From contig NZ_BMVF01000001.1 in NCBI RefSeq assembly GCF_014650575.1, positions 310,001 through 374,000 of the forward strand: a stretch of DNA of 64,000 nt, in the 5' to 3' direction. This DNA is from Streptomyces naganishii JCM 4654 (GTDB taxonomy: Bacteria; Actinomycetota; Actinomycetes; Streptomycetales; Streptomycetaceae). The number at the start of each line of letters is the position of its first letter. Position 1 is the stretch's first letter. Positions 1 to 11,327 of this stretch are shown here, piece by piece. A program made the translations under genes and the position numbers. A model generated the notes under the pieces. It was not told the origin of the DNA and did no database searches. It worked only from the letters and a program-made list of their open reading frames with translations.

Positions 1-201
1 GCGCTGCGGCAGCGCGCCGTGGAGGCGGGCCGCCGCTGGACGCTGCGCCTGGCGCCCGAGGAGGCCCGTGCCGCCGTCGCCACCGTCACCGGCGGGGCCG
101 CCTTCGCCGCCCTGGACGACTTCACCCTCGCCACGCCCAGCCTGGAGGACGTCTACCTGGCGCTCGGCGGCGCGGCCCAGCAGGGGCTGGTGCGGGCATG
201 A
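1..201 (+). CDS. ABC transporter ATP-binding protein, C-terminal fragment
   Basis: Only the last 66 codons are in the window; the reading frame is open at base 1. The end contains PSLEDVYLALGG, the typical C-terminal motif (DUF4162-like tail) of ABC-2 type exporter ATPases of the drug/antibiotic resistance class. The Walker motifs lie upstream of the window. The stop TGA (199-201) overlaps an ATG at 198, and an ABC-2 permease gene follows at 290, so this is the energising subunit of a two-component exporter whose substrate cannot be inferred. Confidence 0.85.
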   Translation, partial: ALRQRAVEAGRRWTLRLAPEEARAAVATVTGGAAFAALDDFTLATPSLEDVYLALGGAAQQGLVRA

Positions 202-293
202 GCGCGCGGGCCGCCGGATCCGTAGGGGACTGTGCGGGCGCCGGGGGGAACCCGTCCGGTGCCGACGACGCGAAGAGGAGCAGTGCGACGTGA
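198..293 (+). CDS. possible 31-aa coupled small ORF
   Basis: An ATG overlaps the stop of the ATPase gene (ATGA at 198-201), and the frame runs 31 codons to a TGA at 291-293 that overlaps the GTG start of the permease (GTGA at 290-293). The product is polar, rich in Ala, Gly and Ser, and has no recognisable motif. Translation may simply hand ribosomes from the ATPase to the permease. It could also be chance, since the permease has its own Shine-Dalgarno AGAGGAG inside this ORF. Confidence 0.25.
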   Translation: MSARAAGSVGDCAGAGGNPSGADDAKRSSAT

Positions 294-1117
294 GTGCCGT
301 ACCCACCGGTGTGGCCGCACGGCCCGCGCCGGCCGCCGAGGACACCGGCACCCGCCGGGCGGCGGCCGAGCTCGGGCCGCGCGCGCGGCTGTGGCCGTCC
401 CTGGCCGCCGTCTACCGTGCCCAGCTGTCCCGCGCGCGTGTGGCCAGGATCCCGCTGCTGTTCGTGGCGACCTTCCAGTCCGTCGGCATCATGATCATGA
501 TGCGGGGCGTGGTCAGCGGCGGCGGCGAGGCCGAGTACGTGGTGTCGGGCGCGTCCGTCGTCGTCGTCGCCTACGTGGCCCTCAACCTGCTCTCGCAGTA
601 CTTCGGGCACCTGCGCTTCAGCGGCGGGCTCGACCACTACGCGACGCTGCCGGTGCCGCCGGCGGCCGTGGTGCTGGGCGCGGCGGCCGCGTACGCGTCG
701 TTCACCGTGCCCGGCACGATGGTCACCGCCGTGTTCGGCTGCCTGCTCTTCGGGCTGCCGCTCGGCAACCTGTGGGTGCTCCTCGCCGTCGTCCCGCTCG
801 CGGGCGCCGCGCTCTCCGGACTGGGCGCGGCCTGCGGACTGCTCGCACCGCGACCCGAACTGGCCACGCTGCTCGGCCAGTTGGGCATGTCCGCCGCGCT
901 GCTCCTCGGTGTCCTCCCGCCCGACCGCATGCCCGAGGCGGTACGGTTCGCACGTGACCTGCTGCCCTCGACGTACGGCGTGGAGGCCTACGCCCGCACC
1001 TTCGGCGGCAGCCCCGACTGGGCGTACGTCGCCGGTGACATGGCCGTCTGCGCCGGGGTGGGGGTGGTCTCGCTGGCCGTCGCCACCTGGGCCTACCGGC
1101 GGGCGGCCGTCCGGTGA
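290..1117 (+). CDS. ABC-2 type transporter permease
   Basis: The product is a 275-residue integral membrane protein with about six hydrophobic segments after a 40-residue cytosolic N-terminus, including one beginning IPLLFVATFQSVGIMIMM and several Ala/Leu/Val-rich spans in the second half. This is the size and layout of ABC2_membrane-family permeases. The GTG at 290 was chosen because AGAGGAG lies about 9 bases upstream and the same frame further upstream encodes low-complexity sequence overlapping the ATPase gene. It pairs with the ATP-binding gene ending at 201 to form an exporter. The substrate is unknown. Confidence 0.8.
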   Translation: MSAVPTGVAARPAPAAEDTGTRRAAAELGPRARLWPSLAAVYRAQLSRARVARIPLLFVATFQSVGIMIMMRGVVSGGGEAEYVVSGASVVVVAYVALNLLSQYFGHLRFSGGLDHYATLPVPPAAVVLGAAAAYASFTVPGTMVTAVFGCLLFGLPLGNLWVLLAVVPLAGAALSGLGAACGLLAPRPELATLLGQLGMSAALLLGVLPPDRMPEAVRFARDLLPSTYGVEAYARTFGGSPDWAYVAGDMAVCAGVGVVSLAVATWAYRRAAVR

Positions 1118-1151
1118 CGCGCCGCACGGACCCAACTGGCACGATGACAGG

Positions 1152-1877
1152 GTGACCGCTCCGTTGACTCCACCTCCGCCGCCGCACCAGCGGCCCTCGC
1201 AGCCCTCCCGGCCCTCCGAGGCCGCCGGGACCGCCCACGAGCAGGCCTGGCACGTGCCGCCCGCCGGAGCCGGCGCGGCCGGAAGCGCCGGCGAACAGGA
1301 CGGCCCCGGGATGAGGACCGAAATCCGCGAGGCCGCCGTGGTCACCGTGGCGGTCGCGCTCGGCGGGGTGCTCCTCGGGCTGCTGTGGTGGTGGCTCGCG
1401 CCCCAGGTGCCGCTGGTCGCGGACGTGTCCGGCAACAGCTGGATCGTCTACCTCAAGGACACCGAGGGCGAGCAGGCGATCGGCGTCGACGGAACGTTCA
1501 CGCTGCTCGCCCTCGCCTTCGGCGTGGTCAGCGCCGTGGCGGTGTTCCTCGCCCGGCGGCGCGGGGGAGTGCCGCTGGTGATCGGCCTGTGTGTGGGCGC
1601 GCTGCTCGGCTCGCTGCTCGCCTGGCGGCTCGGCGTGTGGCTCGGCCCCGAGCACGACGTGATCGCCCACGCCAAGGCCGTGGGCAAGGGCGTCACCTTC
1701 CCGGCCCCCCTGAAGCTCGGCGCCAAGGGCGCGCTCCTCGCCTGGCCCCTGGCCGCCCTGGTCGTCCACCTCGGCGTGACGGCCCTCTTCGGGCCCCGCG
1801 ACCCGGAACCCGAGCCCTACGGCCACACTCCCCACCCCGGCCCGGACCCGGAGCCGCACGACGGCCGGACCCGCTGA
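1152..1877 (+). CDS. four-TM membrane protein with Pro-rich N-terminus
   Basis: The 241-residue product starts with a Pro-rich, disordered stretch of about 55 residues, followed by four predicted membrane segments: near VVTVAVALGGVLLGLLWWW, FTLLALAFGVVSAVAVFLA, VPLVIGLCVGALLGSLLAW and ALLAWPLAALVVHLGVTALF. The tail is acidic and Pro-rich. The start is a GTG with only a weak purine tract upstream. It resembles conserved Streptomyces membrane proteins of unknown function (DUF2567-like). It follows the exporter genes by 34 bases and may be co-transcribed. No catalytic motif is visible. Confidence 0.7.
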   Translation: MTAPLTPPPPPHQRPSQPSRPSEAAGTAHEQAWHVPPAGAGAAGSAGEQDGPGMRTEIREAAVVTVAVALGGVLLGLLWWWLAPQVPLVADVSGNSWIVYLKDTEGEQAIGVDGTFTLLALAFGVVSAVAVFLARRRGGVPLVIGLCVGALLGSLLAWRLGVWLGPEHDVIAHAKAVGKGVTFPAPLKLGAKGALLAWPLAALVVHLGVTALFGPRDPEPEPYGHTPHPGPDPEPHDGRTR

Positions 1878-1891
1878 CACCGGGAGTTGCG

Positions 1892-1914
1892 GCGCGGGCC
1901 TGTCAGGCCCGCGC
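1892..1914. terminator. hairpin between converging genes
   Basis: Perfect inverted repeat with 10-bp GC-rich arms (GCGCGGGCCT / AGGCCCGCGC) and a 3-base loop. It overlaps the stop codon of the YbaK gene on the minus strand and lies just beyond the membrane-protein gene on the plus strand. It probably acts as a bidirectional, U-less terminator, as is common in Streptomyces. Confidence 0.55.
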
Positions 1915-2403
1915 GATGGGTGACAGGGTCGCCGACGTGAGGTCGGCCAGGACCGTCGGGGACAGTTCGATCTCCAGGCCCCGGCGGCCCGCCGAGACGC
2001 AGATCGTGGCGTGCGCCGTCGCGGAGGCGTCCAGGACCGTGGGCAGGCGTTTGCGCTGCCCGAGCGGGGAGATCCCGCCGAGGACGTAGCCCGTGGTGCG
2101 CTCGGCGAGGACCGCGTCGGCCATCGCCGCGCGCTTGCCGCCCACCGCCGCCGCGAGGGCCTTGAGGTCCAGCGATCCGGCCACCGGCACCACGGCCACC
2201 GTCAGCGCCCCGTCGACGTCCGCGACCAGCGTCTTGAACACCCGGTCGGGCGACACGCCCATCGCCTCGGCCGCCTCCTCGCCGTAGGACGGGTGGGAGG
2301 GGTCGTGGTCGTAGGAGTGCACCGTGTACTCCGCGCCCGCCGCGGTCAGGGCCACCGTGGCCGGTGTGCCGCCGGGCTGCTGCTTCTTCGCCTTCTTCGC
2401 CAT
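1903..2403 (-). CDS. ybaK: YbaK/EbsC-family aminoacyl-tRNA deacylase
   Basis: The 166-residue product has the full YbaK/ProRS-associated editing-domain pattern: EAAEAMGVSPDRVFKTLV (with the conserved catalytic-region Lys), a VAVVPVAGSLDLKALAAAVG segment and GYVLGGISPLGQRK near the C-terminus. Family members hydrolyse mischarged tRNA, classically Cys-tRNA(Pro), in the cytosol. The length matches stand-alone YbaK proteins (about 160). The ATG at 2403 is followed by a Lys-rich leader. It lies 12 bases after the Lon-substrate-binding gene on the same strand and may share its transcript. Confidence 0.9.
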   Translation of the reverse strand: MAKKAKKQQPGGTPATVALTAAGAEYTVHSYDHDPSHPSYGEEAAEAMGVSPDRVFKTLVADVDGALTVAVVPVAGSLDLKALAAAVGGKRAAMADAVLAERTTGYVLGGISPLGQRKRLPTVLDASATAHATICVSAGRRGLEIELSPTVLADLTSATLSPIARA

Positions 2404-2415
2404 GCGCGGGGGCTC

Positions 2416-3156
2416 TCAGTTCAGGCTCGTCGGGCCGCGCGTCAGGTCCGACGACGGCAACGAGGGCAGGCTACGGATGATCGACGTCTCGGAGCGAAGG
2501 AGTTTCAGCTCGTCACGCAGCCGCGAGGAGGTGTCGGGCGCCTGGAGCAGCCGCTGCTTCGTCGGCGTGTCCAGCACCATCGCCGCCGCCACCAGGTACG
2601 ACACCACGCTCGGCTCGTCCGGCAGGTCCGCGCCCGTGGACAGCGAACGCTCCCGGGCCCCCGCCAGCCGCTTCTGGTACTGCCGGAAGGACCGCAGCAC
2701 CCCCTCGGCCAGCGCCCCCGCCTCGTCGCCCGGCTCCTCGGCCAGCTCCTCCAGCTCGGCCACGAGGAACGGCCCCGAGGCGTCCACCGACAGCAGCCGC
2801 ACCCGCGTGGTTCCGGTCGCCAGGACCTCGAAGGTGCCGTCGGCACGCTCCCGTACGGTCGCCGCGTCCGCGACGCAGCCCACTTGGTGGAAGGCGTGGG
2901 CGGGGTCGGGACCGAACCCGGCGGCCGGGCCGCGTTCGGGCTCGGCCGTGGGATCGGGCATGCCCGGGGCGCTCGGGGCGACCTCGTGGCCGTCGCGGAT
3001 CGCCACGACGGCGAACCGGCGCGGTTCGTCCTCGGGCGTCTTCAGCAACGTGCGCATCATGGCGCGGTAGCGCTCCTCGAAGACGTTCAACGGGAGCACG
3101 AGCCCCGGGAACAGCACGGAGTTCAGGGGGAAGAGCGGGAGCCGGACGGTGGTCAC
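2416..3156 (-). CDS. LON peptidase substrate-binding domain protein
   Basis: The 246-residue product begins VRLPLFPLNSVLFPGLVLPL, the signature start of the Lon N-terminal (LAN/PUA-like) domain, and continues with FEERYRAMM and a GCVADA segment typical of stand-alone Lon-substrate-binding proteins. There is no AAA or protease domain, so it is not a Lon protease. The C-terminal third is helical and charged. The GTG at 3156 was chosen because it begins the conserved motif. Family function is poorly defined; protein-quality-control binding is usually inferred. Confidence 0.85.
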   Translation of the reverse strand: MTTVRLPLFPLNSVLFPGLVLPLNVFEERYRAMMRTLLKTPEDEPRRFAVVAIRDGHEVAPSAPGMPDPTAEPERGPAAGFGPDPAHAFHQVGCVADAATVRERADGTFEVLATGTTRVRLLSVDASGPFLVAELEELAEEPGDEAGALAEGVLRSFRQYQKRLAGARERSLSTGADLPDEPSVVSYLVAAAMVLDTPTKQRLLQAPDTSSRLRDELKLLRSETSIIRSLPSLPSSDLTRGPTSLN

Positions 3157-3167
3157 GGCGCAAAAGC

Positions 3168-4250
3168 CTAATGGTCGCCGGGACGGGCACGTCCGCCGCG
3201 CCCGCCCCGGGGCTGCCCCGGCAGCCCAGGGAGCAGCGCCGAGAGGACCTCGGCGCGCACGCGCAGGAAGTGCCCGAGCGGATCCTCGGCCACCTCGTCG
3301 GGCACCCCGCCCCGTACCGCGCCCGGCATCCGGTTCCAGGGGAAGGACGTGGCGTACGGGCCGAGCAGCCGCAACTGCACGACCGCGTCCTCGCGCCGCT
3401 CCAGCCGCAGCAGGACGCAGATCAGCAGGTTGCGGATCTCGGCGGGCCACGGGTCGGCGGCCGGGAACCGGCAGGAGAGCGCGATCGCCCGGTCGGCCGC
3501 CGCGTCCAGCCGCTCGGGGGGCACCCCGGCCACGCCGCCGTCGGTGAGGTAGGCAAAGGCGGCCCGCGCCGGCAGAGCCTGCACGAGCGAGCCGGCCGGG
3601 GCGTCCAGGGCGGCCAGTTCGGCGAAGTCGAAGCACTCGCGGTGCGAGCCGCGCCAGGAGGAGGCCAGGTAGCGCAGGGCCGCCACATGGCAGCCGTAGT
3701 GGTGCGGGGCGCGGCGGACGGCCGCCTCCCACAGCTCGCCGAAGTACTTGTGCCCGGCGCGGCTGCCGCGCGCGTGGTCCAGCGCGATCCGCCACGGCAC
3801 CGGGTCGCGGTCGTCCCCGCGCGCGGCCGCCGTGATCAGCGGGCTGACCTCGCGCAGCAGCTCGGCCCGGGCCGGTGAGGGCCAGGCGCGGTCCACCGCG
3901 AGCTGGGCCGCGACGACCAGCGCGTCTGGGTCGTGCGGGGCGGCCGCGCGCCAGGCGTCCAGCCACTCGGCACGCGAGCGCGCGAAGGCGGCCAGCCGGA
4001 GCGTGTAGCGGTCCCGGTCCTCCCACTCGCCCCGCCGCCGGGTGGCGGCGAGCAGTTCGGCGGCGGGGCCGTGGACGCCCTGCGCGGCGGCGACCAGCAC
4101 CGGGCCGAGCCGCTCGTCGGGCGCGTCGAGGAGCACCTCGTCGTCGGCGGGCAGCCCGTGGCCGGGCCGCGCGGTGACGGGGCCGGGAGCGGTTCTTGCC
4201 ATCCGGGTGGGGCGGATGAACGGGGGCAGCAGAGCCATGGTGTCGACCAT
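3168..4250 (-). CDS. conserved hypothetical, helical
   Basis: The product is about 360 residues, rich in Ala, Arg and Leu, with many short helix-like segments containing W/Y and DP..W motifs, reminiscent of TPR-type helical repeats but without a clear repeat register. I do not recognise a named family. The ATG at 4250 is used; another in-frame ATG lies four codons later at 4238, and neither has a strong Shine-Dalgarno. It ends 11 bases before the Lon-substrate-binding gene, suggesting one transcript with it. A 20-bp element at 4334-4353 upstream recurs upstream of pyk. Confidence 0.65.
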   Translation of the reverse strand: MVDTMALLPPFIRPTRMARTAPGPVTARPGHGLPADDEVLLDAPDERLGPVLVAAAQGVHGPAAELLAATRRRGEWEDRDRYTLRLAAFARSRAEWLDAWRAAAPHDPDALVVAAQLAVDRAWPSPARAELLREVSPLITAAARGDDRDPVPWRIALDHARGSRAGHKYFGELWEAAVRRAPHHYGCHVAALRYLASSWRGSHRECFDFAELAALDAPAGSLVQALPARAAFAYLTDGGVAGVPPERLDAAADRAIALSCRFPAADPWPAEIRNLLICVLLRLERREDAVVQLRLLGPYATSFPWNRMPGAVRGGVPDEVAEDPLGHFLRVRAEVLSALLPGLPGQPRGGRGGRARPGDH

Positions 4251-4333
4251 TGAAAGACCGCAGGTCGGGGACGCGCCAGAGGGTGTGGGCAAGCCGGTGA
4301 AAGTTGTACGCCGGGCGGTCAAGGTCGAGTAAA

Positions 4334-4353
4334 GGTGACTGTTCAACAACTGT
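4334..4353 (-). promoter_or_regulatory. 20-bp element shared with the pyk upstream region
   Basis: Read on the minus strand this is ACAGTTGTTGAACAGTCACC. It differs at two positions from ACGGTTGTTGAGCAGTCACC at 61459-61478. It lies about 84 bases upstream of the hypothetical gene that starts at 4250, in the same orientation relative to the gene as at pyk. It contains a TTGAAC that could serve as a -35. It may be a common promoter or a regulator site; I do not recognise the regulator. Confidence 0.4.
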
Positions 4354-4359
4354 CGGACC

Positions 4360-4470
4360 GTGTCGGGCGGACCGGGATCCGTCCCGGACCGCTGTCGCCT
4401 GGGCCCGGGACCTGTCTCGGACCGCTGTCGCCCGGGCCCGGGACCCGCCGGGCGTGACCCCGCGGGTCCC
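4360..4470. repeat. short GC-rich tandem repeats
   Basis: The gap between the hypothetical gene and the next minus-strand gene (4251-4486) holds two near-copies of a roughly 30-bp unit containing GGACCGCTGTCGCC and GGGCCCGGGACC, followed by repeated GGTCCCGTA words. No gene is apparent here. Confidence 0.5.
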
Positions 4471-4486
4471 GTAGGTCCCGTAAGTC

Positions 4487-6088
4487 CTAGTTACGGCGCA
4501 GCAGCCGTGTCGCGCCCGCCGCCACCGTCGTCGCCAGCGTCCAGCCCAGCAGGATCATCGCCGCCGCGAGCCACTGCCAGCCGCCGCGCAGCTGCCACTG
4601 GCTGACCTGGCCGAGGTCGACGACCGGCAGGAGGAGGTCCAGGGCGTAGAGGGCCGGGTTCCACTGGGGGTGGCCGCCCTGGCTGACCGGCGGCCGGCCC
4701 GCGTGCGCGAAGGCGAGGGAGCCGGCCGCCCACAGCACGGCCATCCACACGGCGGCCCGGCCCGGACGGTAGCCGTACGCCACCGTCCAGTCCTGCACGT
4801 ACCCCCACAGCTTGGCGGCCGGCGGCAGGGTCTCCCGGCGCCGCCGGTGCTTGGCGAGCAGCACCTCGCGCGCGTCCTCGTCCTCTCCGGACTCCCGCAG
4901 CACCGCCGCCAGCCGTTCGTACGGCTCCGGGTTGTACTCGGCGGTCGCCGCCGCCACCCAGTCCAGGCGCTGGGCCAGCGAGAAGGGGCCGCGCGGCACC
5001 AGGTTCTCGTAGACGAAGCCGCCCATGTGCAGGCCGCCCGGGCCGGGCCAGCTGCTCGCCCGGTCCACGAGGGTGACGATCCGCGCCCCCGACAGCAGAA
5101 CGTTTCCGCGCCGGGGCCGCTCCCCGAGGAACCGCAGCTCGGGCGTCTGCACCCGGCGCAGCGACAGCGCCTGCTCGTCGGTCAGGACCAGCCGCGCCCC
5201 CTCCAGGTCGACCGCGTCCCCGAAGCGGCCGTCGTCCAGGCGTATCCCGCCCTGGCACTCGAAGGGCTGGACGCGTGTGCCGCGCGCCGGGGTCACCCCG
5301 CTCAGCGGTGTGCCGCCGACGCCGGCCGGGGTGAGGTACAGGGTGCGCTCGACGGTCAGCTGCGGCGCGTTCAGCGCGAGCCGGGCCTGCGGGTTGGACA
5401 GGCGCGCCCCGCGCAGGCTCAGCGAGACCCCGATCTTGGCGCTGCGCAGGCTGAACTCCCCGTGCGACTCCAGCAGCTCGGCCTGGAGGTCCTGCCCGAC
5501 CGTCAGCCCGTCGGCGGCGATCGAGCGGCCGGTGCGGTCCCGGTGCACGATCGCCTGGCTGAGCAGCAGGTCGGTGCCTATCTGTGCGTCCGTGAGCCGC
5601 ACCCCGCCCGGGAAGCGGCAGCGCGGCAGGTGCAGATCGCCCTCGGTGTGCACGCGGGCCGCCTCCAGCCTCGGCACCGAGCAGTCCAGCAGCCGCACCG
5701 TCGTGAAGCGGGCCTCGGGCAGCAGCACCTCCCGCTCGAAGCGGCAGCCCGCCATCTCCACGTACGGCACCACCGTGCCCCCGGCGAGGTCCAGGGAGCC
5801 CTCGATCCGCAGCCCGGCCAGCTTCAGGGACGACACCCGCCCGGCGAGCGCGGGCGGCCCGTCCAGCAGCAGCCAGCACACCACGCGCGCCCGCACCGTC
5901 CGCTCCGGCCCCCAGGGGTGCCCGCCGTGCGGATCGTCCACCAGCGCGTCCCCGCTGCGCAGGTCGTACACGCTGCCGTTGCGGAAGGCCTGCCACATCC
6001 CCGCCTCGACGGCGGTGAGGTCGCCGGGCAGGTCCCCGGGCAGGTTCCCGGGCTGGCACCCGGCGTGGAAGCCGGCCCTCTCGGTCAC
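4487..6088 (-). CDS. membrane-associated protein with beta-helix-like repeats
   Basis: The product is 533 residues. Residues about 80-330 are built of regular repeats of roughly 20 residues with A/G-L-x-I/L patterns (for example LKLAGLRIEGSLDLAGG), suggesting a pentapeptide-like right-handed beta-helix. The C-terminal 130 residues contain two to three membrane segments (AAVWMAVLWAAGSLAFAHA; AMILLGWTLATTVAAG). Databases often label such Streptomyces proteins membrane-associated oxidoreductase, but no redox motif is visible. The start is GTG 6088, preceded by GGAGGAAGTGAAG. It is divergently transcribed from hisD. Confidence 0.65.
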   Translation of the reverse strand: MTERAGFHAGCQPGNLPGDLPGDLTAVEAGMWQAFRNGSVYDLRSGDALVDDPHGGHPWGPERTVRARVVCWLLLDGPPALAGRVSSLKLAGLRIEGSLDLAGGTVVPYVEMAGCRFEREVLLPEARFTTVRLLDCSVPRLEAARVHTEGDLHLPRCRFPGGVRLTDAQIGTDLLLSQAIVHRDRTGRSIAADGLTVGQDLQAELLESHGEFSLRSAKIGVSLSLRGARLSNPQARLALNAPQLTVERTLYLTPAGVGGTPLSGVTPARGTRVQPFECQGGIRLDDGRFGDAVDLEGARLVLTDEQALSLRRVQTPELRFLGERPRRGNVLLSGARIVTLVDRASSWPGPGGLHMGGFVYENLVPRGPFSLAQRLDWVAAATAEYNPEPYERLAAVLRESGEDEDAREVLLAKHRRRRETLPPAAKLWGYVQDWTVAYGYRPGRAAVWMAVLWAAGSLAFAHAGRPPVSQGGHPQWNPALYALDLLLPVVDLGQVSQWQLRGGWQWLAAAMILLGWTLATTVAAGATRLLRRN

Positions 6089-6261
6089 GGATCTTCACTT
6101 CCTCCCCTGCTACTCGCCGGTTCGCTACGCTGCGTACAACGGTGATGCCCGCTGCGTCACGCTCTGAACACGAAAGGCGGCGGAGATGTCGCGCGGCCGG
6201 CGCCGCCTGCCCCGCGGCGGCGCGGGGGCCCGGTGCCCCGGCGTCACGGTGACCACGTTCT

Positions 6262-6278
6262 GTATCAGCCATTGATAC
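6262..6278. promoter_or_regulatory. 17-bp palindrome upstream of hisD
   Basis: GTATCA-GCCAT-TGATAC is a perfect inverted repeat (6-bp arms, 5-base spacer) in the 231-bp divergent region, 42 bases upstream of the hisD start. It is AT-richer than its surroundings and has the size of a dimeric repressor operator. Possible targets are the his operon, the divergent gene, or both. The regulator is not identifiable from sequence. Confidence 0.5.
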
Positions 6279-6319
6279 GGGCGGACGGTGCCCGGCGCCG
6301 GTCTGAGAGAATTGGAACC

Positions 6320-9352
<3,033 letters not shown>

Positions 9353-9356
<4 letters not shown>

Positions 9357-9517
9357 ACGGCCTGTCCACCCTGCTGATCGTCGTCGGCCTCTTCCTCGTG
9401 GGCGGCATCGTCTCCTTCGTCAAGCAGCAGATGCCCAAGAGCCTCGTCGTACTGCTGTCCGTCGCCGCGGCCATGTGCCTCGTCGCGGGCGTGATGCGGC
9501 TGGAGGTGTGGAGTTGA
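9353..9517 (+). CDS. 54-aa membrane protein inside the his operon
   Basis: A short coupled gene (GTG 9353 overlapping the hisB TGA) encodes 54 residues with two hydrophobic segments, [19 protein letters not shown] and [19 protein letters not shown], separated by a KQQMPK loop. It lies between hisB and hisH and its stop overlaps the hisH start region, so it is almost certainly translated with the operon. No function is known to me. It might be a small membrane-associated partner or simply a conserved passenger. Confidence 0.75.
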
Positions 9518-10161
9518 CCGGCGCGGCGGCCAAGAAGGTCGTGGTCTTCGACTACGGCTTCGGCAACGTGCGCTCCGCCGAGCGGGCCGTCGCCCGCACC
9601 GGCGCCGACGTCGAGATCACCCGCGACTTCGACCGGGCGATGAACGCCGACGGGCTGCTGGTGCCCGGCGTCGGCGCGTTCGCCGCCTGCATGCGCGGCC
9701 TCAAGGCGGCCCGCGGCGACTGGATCATCGACCGCCGGCTGTCCGGCGGCCGCCCGGTCATGGGCATCTGCGTGGGCATGCAGATCCTCTTCGCCCGCGG
9801 CATCGAGCACGGCGTGGAGGCCGAGGGCCTGGACGAGTGGCCCGGCACCGTCGCGCCCCTCCAGGCCGACGTCGTACCGCACATGGGCTGGAACACCGTC
9901 GAAGCGCCCGCGGACTCCGAGCTGTTCGCCGGCCTCGACGCCGGCGCCCGCTTCTACTTCGTGCACTCCTACGCCGTCCACGACTGGCAGCAGGAGGCGC
10001 ACAACCCGGCGATGCGGGCCCCCAAGGTCACCTGGGCCACCCACGGCAAGCCCTTCGTGGCCGCCGTGGAGAACGGGCCCCTGTGGGCCACCCAGTTCCA
10101 CCCCGAGAAGTCCGGCGACGCCGGAGCGCAGCTGCTGAACAACTGGATCGGAACCCTCTGA
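9514..10161 (+). CDS. hisH: imidazole glycerol phosphate synthase, glutaminase subunit
   Basis: HisH hydrolyses glutamine and channels ammonia to HisF. The class I glutaminase triad is visible: Cys in GICVGMQ, and His and Glu in [18 protein letters not shown] is the family N-terminus. The start is unusual. The upstream gene's stop overlaps TTG 9514 (TTGA), and GGAGG at 9502-9506 is spaced 7 bases from TTG but only 1 base from the in-frame GTG 9508. TTG is therefore favoured, giving 215 residues; GTG 9508 would add two. It overlaps priA by one base. Confidence 0.93.
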   Translation: MTGAAAKKVVVFDYGFGNVRSAERAVARTGADVEITRDFDRAMNADGLLVPGVGAFAACMRGLKAARGDWIIDRRLSGGRPVMGICVGMQILFARGIEHGVEAEGLDEWPGTVAPLQADVVPHMGWNTVEAPADSELFAGLDAGARFYFVHSYAVHDWQQEAHNPAMRAPKVTWATHGKPFVAAVENGPLWATQFHPEKSGDAGAQLLNNWIGTL

Positions 10162-10889
10162 TGCCCCCGAAGCTCGAACTCCTCCCCGCCGTCGACGTCC
10201 GCGACGGCCAGGCCGTCCGGCTCGTGCACGGCGAGTCCGGGACCGAGACCTCCTACGGCTCCCCCCTCGAGGCCGCCCTGGCCTGGCAGCGCTCGGGCGC
10301 CGAGTGGCTGCACCTGGTCGACCTCGACGCCGCGTTCGGCACCGGCGACAACCGGGCCCTGATCGCCGAGGTTACCAAGGCCATGGACATCAAGGTGGAG
10401 CTGTCCGGCGGCATCCGCGACGACGACACCCTCGCCGCCGCCCTCGCCACCGGCTGCACCCGCGTCAACCTCGGCACGGCGGCCCTGGAGACCCCCGAGT
10501 GGGTCGCCAAGGTCATCGCCGAGCACGGTGACAAGATCGCGGTCGGTCTGGACGTACGCGGCACCACCCTGCGCGGCCGCGGCTGGACCCGCGACGGCGG
10601 CGACCTCTACGAGACGCTGGAGCGGCTCGACAAGGAGGGCTGCGCGCGCTACGTCGTCACCGACATCGCCAAGGACGGCACCCTCCAGGGCCCCAACCTG
10701 GAGCTGCTGAAGAACGTCTGCGCGGCGACCGACCGCCCCGTGGTCGCCTCCGGCGGCGTCTCCTCCCTCGCCGACCTGCGCGCCATCGCCTCGCTGGTCC
10801 CGCTCGGTGTCGAGGGCGCCATCGTCGGGAAGGCGCTGTACGCGAAGGCGTTCACCCTTGAAGAGGCCCTGGAGGAAGTGTCGTCATGA
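10161..10889 (+). CDS. priA: bifunctional HisA/TrpF isomerase
   Basis: The 242-residue (beta/alpha)8 barrel carries catalytic aspartates in [10 protein letters not shown] and [11 protein letters not shown]. In Streptomyces and mycobacteria this protein (PriA) isomerises both ProFAR for histidine and phosphoribosyl-anthranilate for tryptophan, replacing a separate trpF. No trpF is present among the trp genes of this window, consistent with that role; bifunctionality is knowledge from the family, not proven here. The ATG overlaps the hisH stop by one base, and the stop overlaps the ridA start. Confidence 0.93.
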   Translation: MPPKLELLPAVDVRDGQAVRLVHGESGTETSYGSPLEAALAWQRSGAEWLHLVDLDAAFGTGDNRALIAEVTKAMDIKVELSGGIRDDDTLAAALATGCTRVNLGTAALETPEWVAKVIAEHGDKIAVGLDVRGTTLRGRGWTRDGGDLYETLERLDKEGCARYVVTDIAKDGTLQGPNLELLKNVCAATDRPVVASGGVSSLADLRAIASLVPLGVEGAIVGKALYAKAFTLEEALEEVSS

Positions 10890-11278
10890 CGTCCGATGCC
10901 GTACGGCGGGTGCAGAGCGGGGTTCCCTGGGAAGAAGCGTTCGGCTTCGCGCGCGCCGTGGCGGCGGGTGACCGGGTCCTCGTCGCGGGCACGACCTCCT
11001 TCCGGGGCGACGTGCTGTACGGCGAGGGCGACCCGTACGAACAGGCCAAGGTGGCGTTCACCAGCGCCATCGAGGCCATCGGCGAGTTCGGGCTGGGCGT
11101 GGAGTCGGTGATCCGCACCCGGATGTACCTCAGCCACGCCCGGGACATGGACGACGTGGGCCGCGCCCACAAGGAACTGTTCGACTCCGTACGCCCTGCC
11201 GCGACCCTGCTGGTCGTGGAGGGCTTCATCGACCCGCGCGTGCTGGTGTCGGTGGAACTGGAAGCCTTCAGAGGCTGA
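10886..11278 (+). CDS. ridA: RidA-family enamine/imine deaminase
   Basis: The 130-residue YjgF/YER057c/UK114-fold protein has [32 protein letters not shown], the conserved [20 protein letters not shown] block (with the substrate-binding Arg) and [21 protein letters not shown] at the end. RidA proteins hydrolyse reactive enamine/imine products of PLP enzymes. The ATG overlaps the priA stop, so it is coupled to the his operon, perhaps protecting PLP enzymes such as HisC; that is inference. Confidence 0.88.
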   Translation: MTSDAVRRVQSGVPWEEAFGFARAVAAGDRVLVAGTTSFRGDVLYGEGDPYEQAKVAFTSAIEAIGEFGLGVESVIRTRMYLSHARDMDDVGRAHKELFDSVRPAATLLVVEGFIDPRVLVSVELEAFRG

Positions 11279-11327
11279 CCGCAGGCCTTCGCCGGCCGCA
11301 GAACTTCGTTTGAGGAGCCGTGGATTC

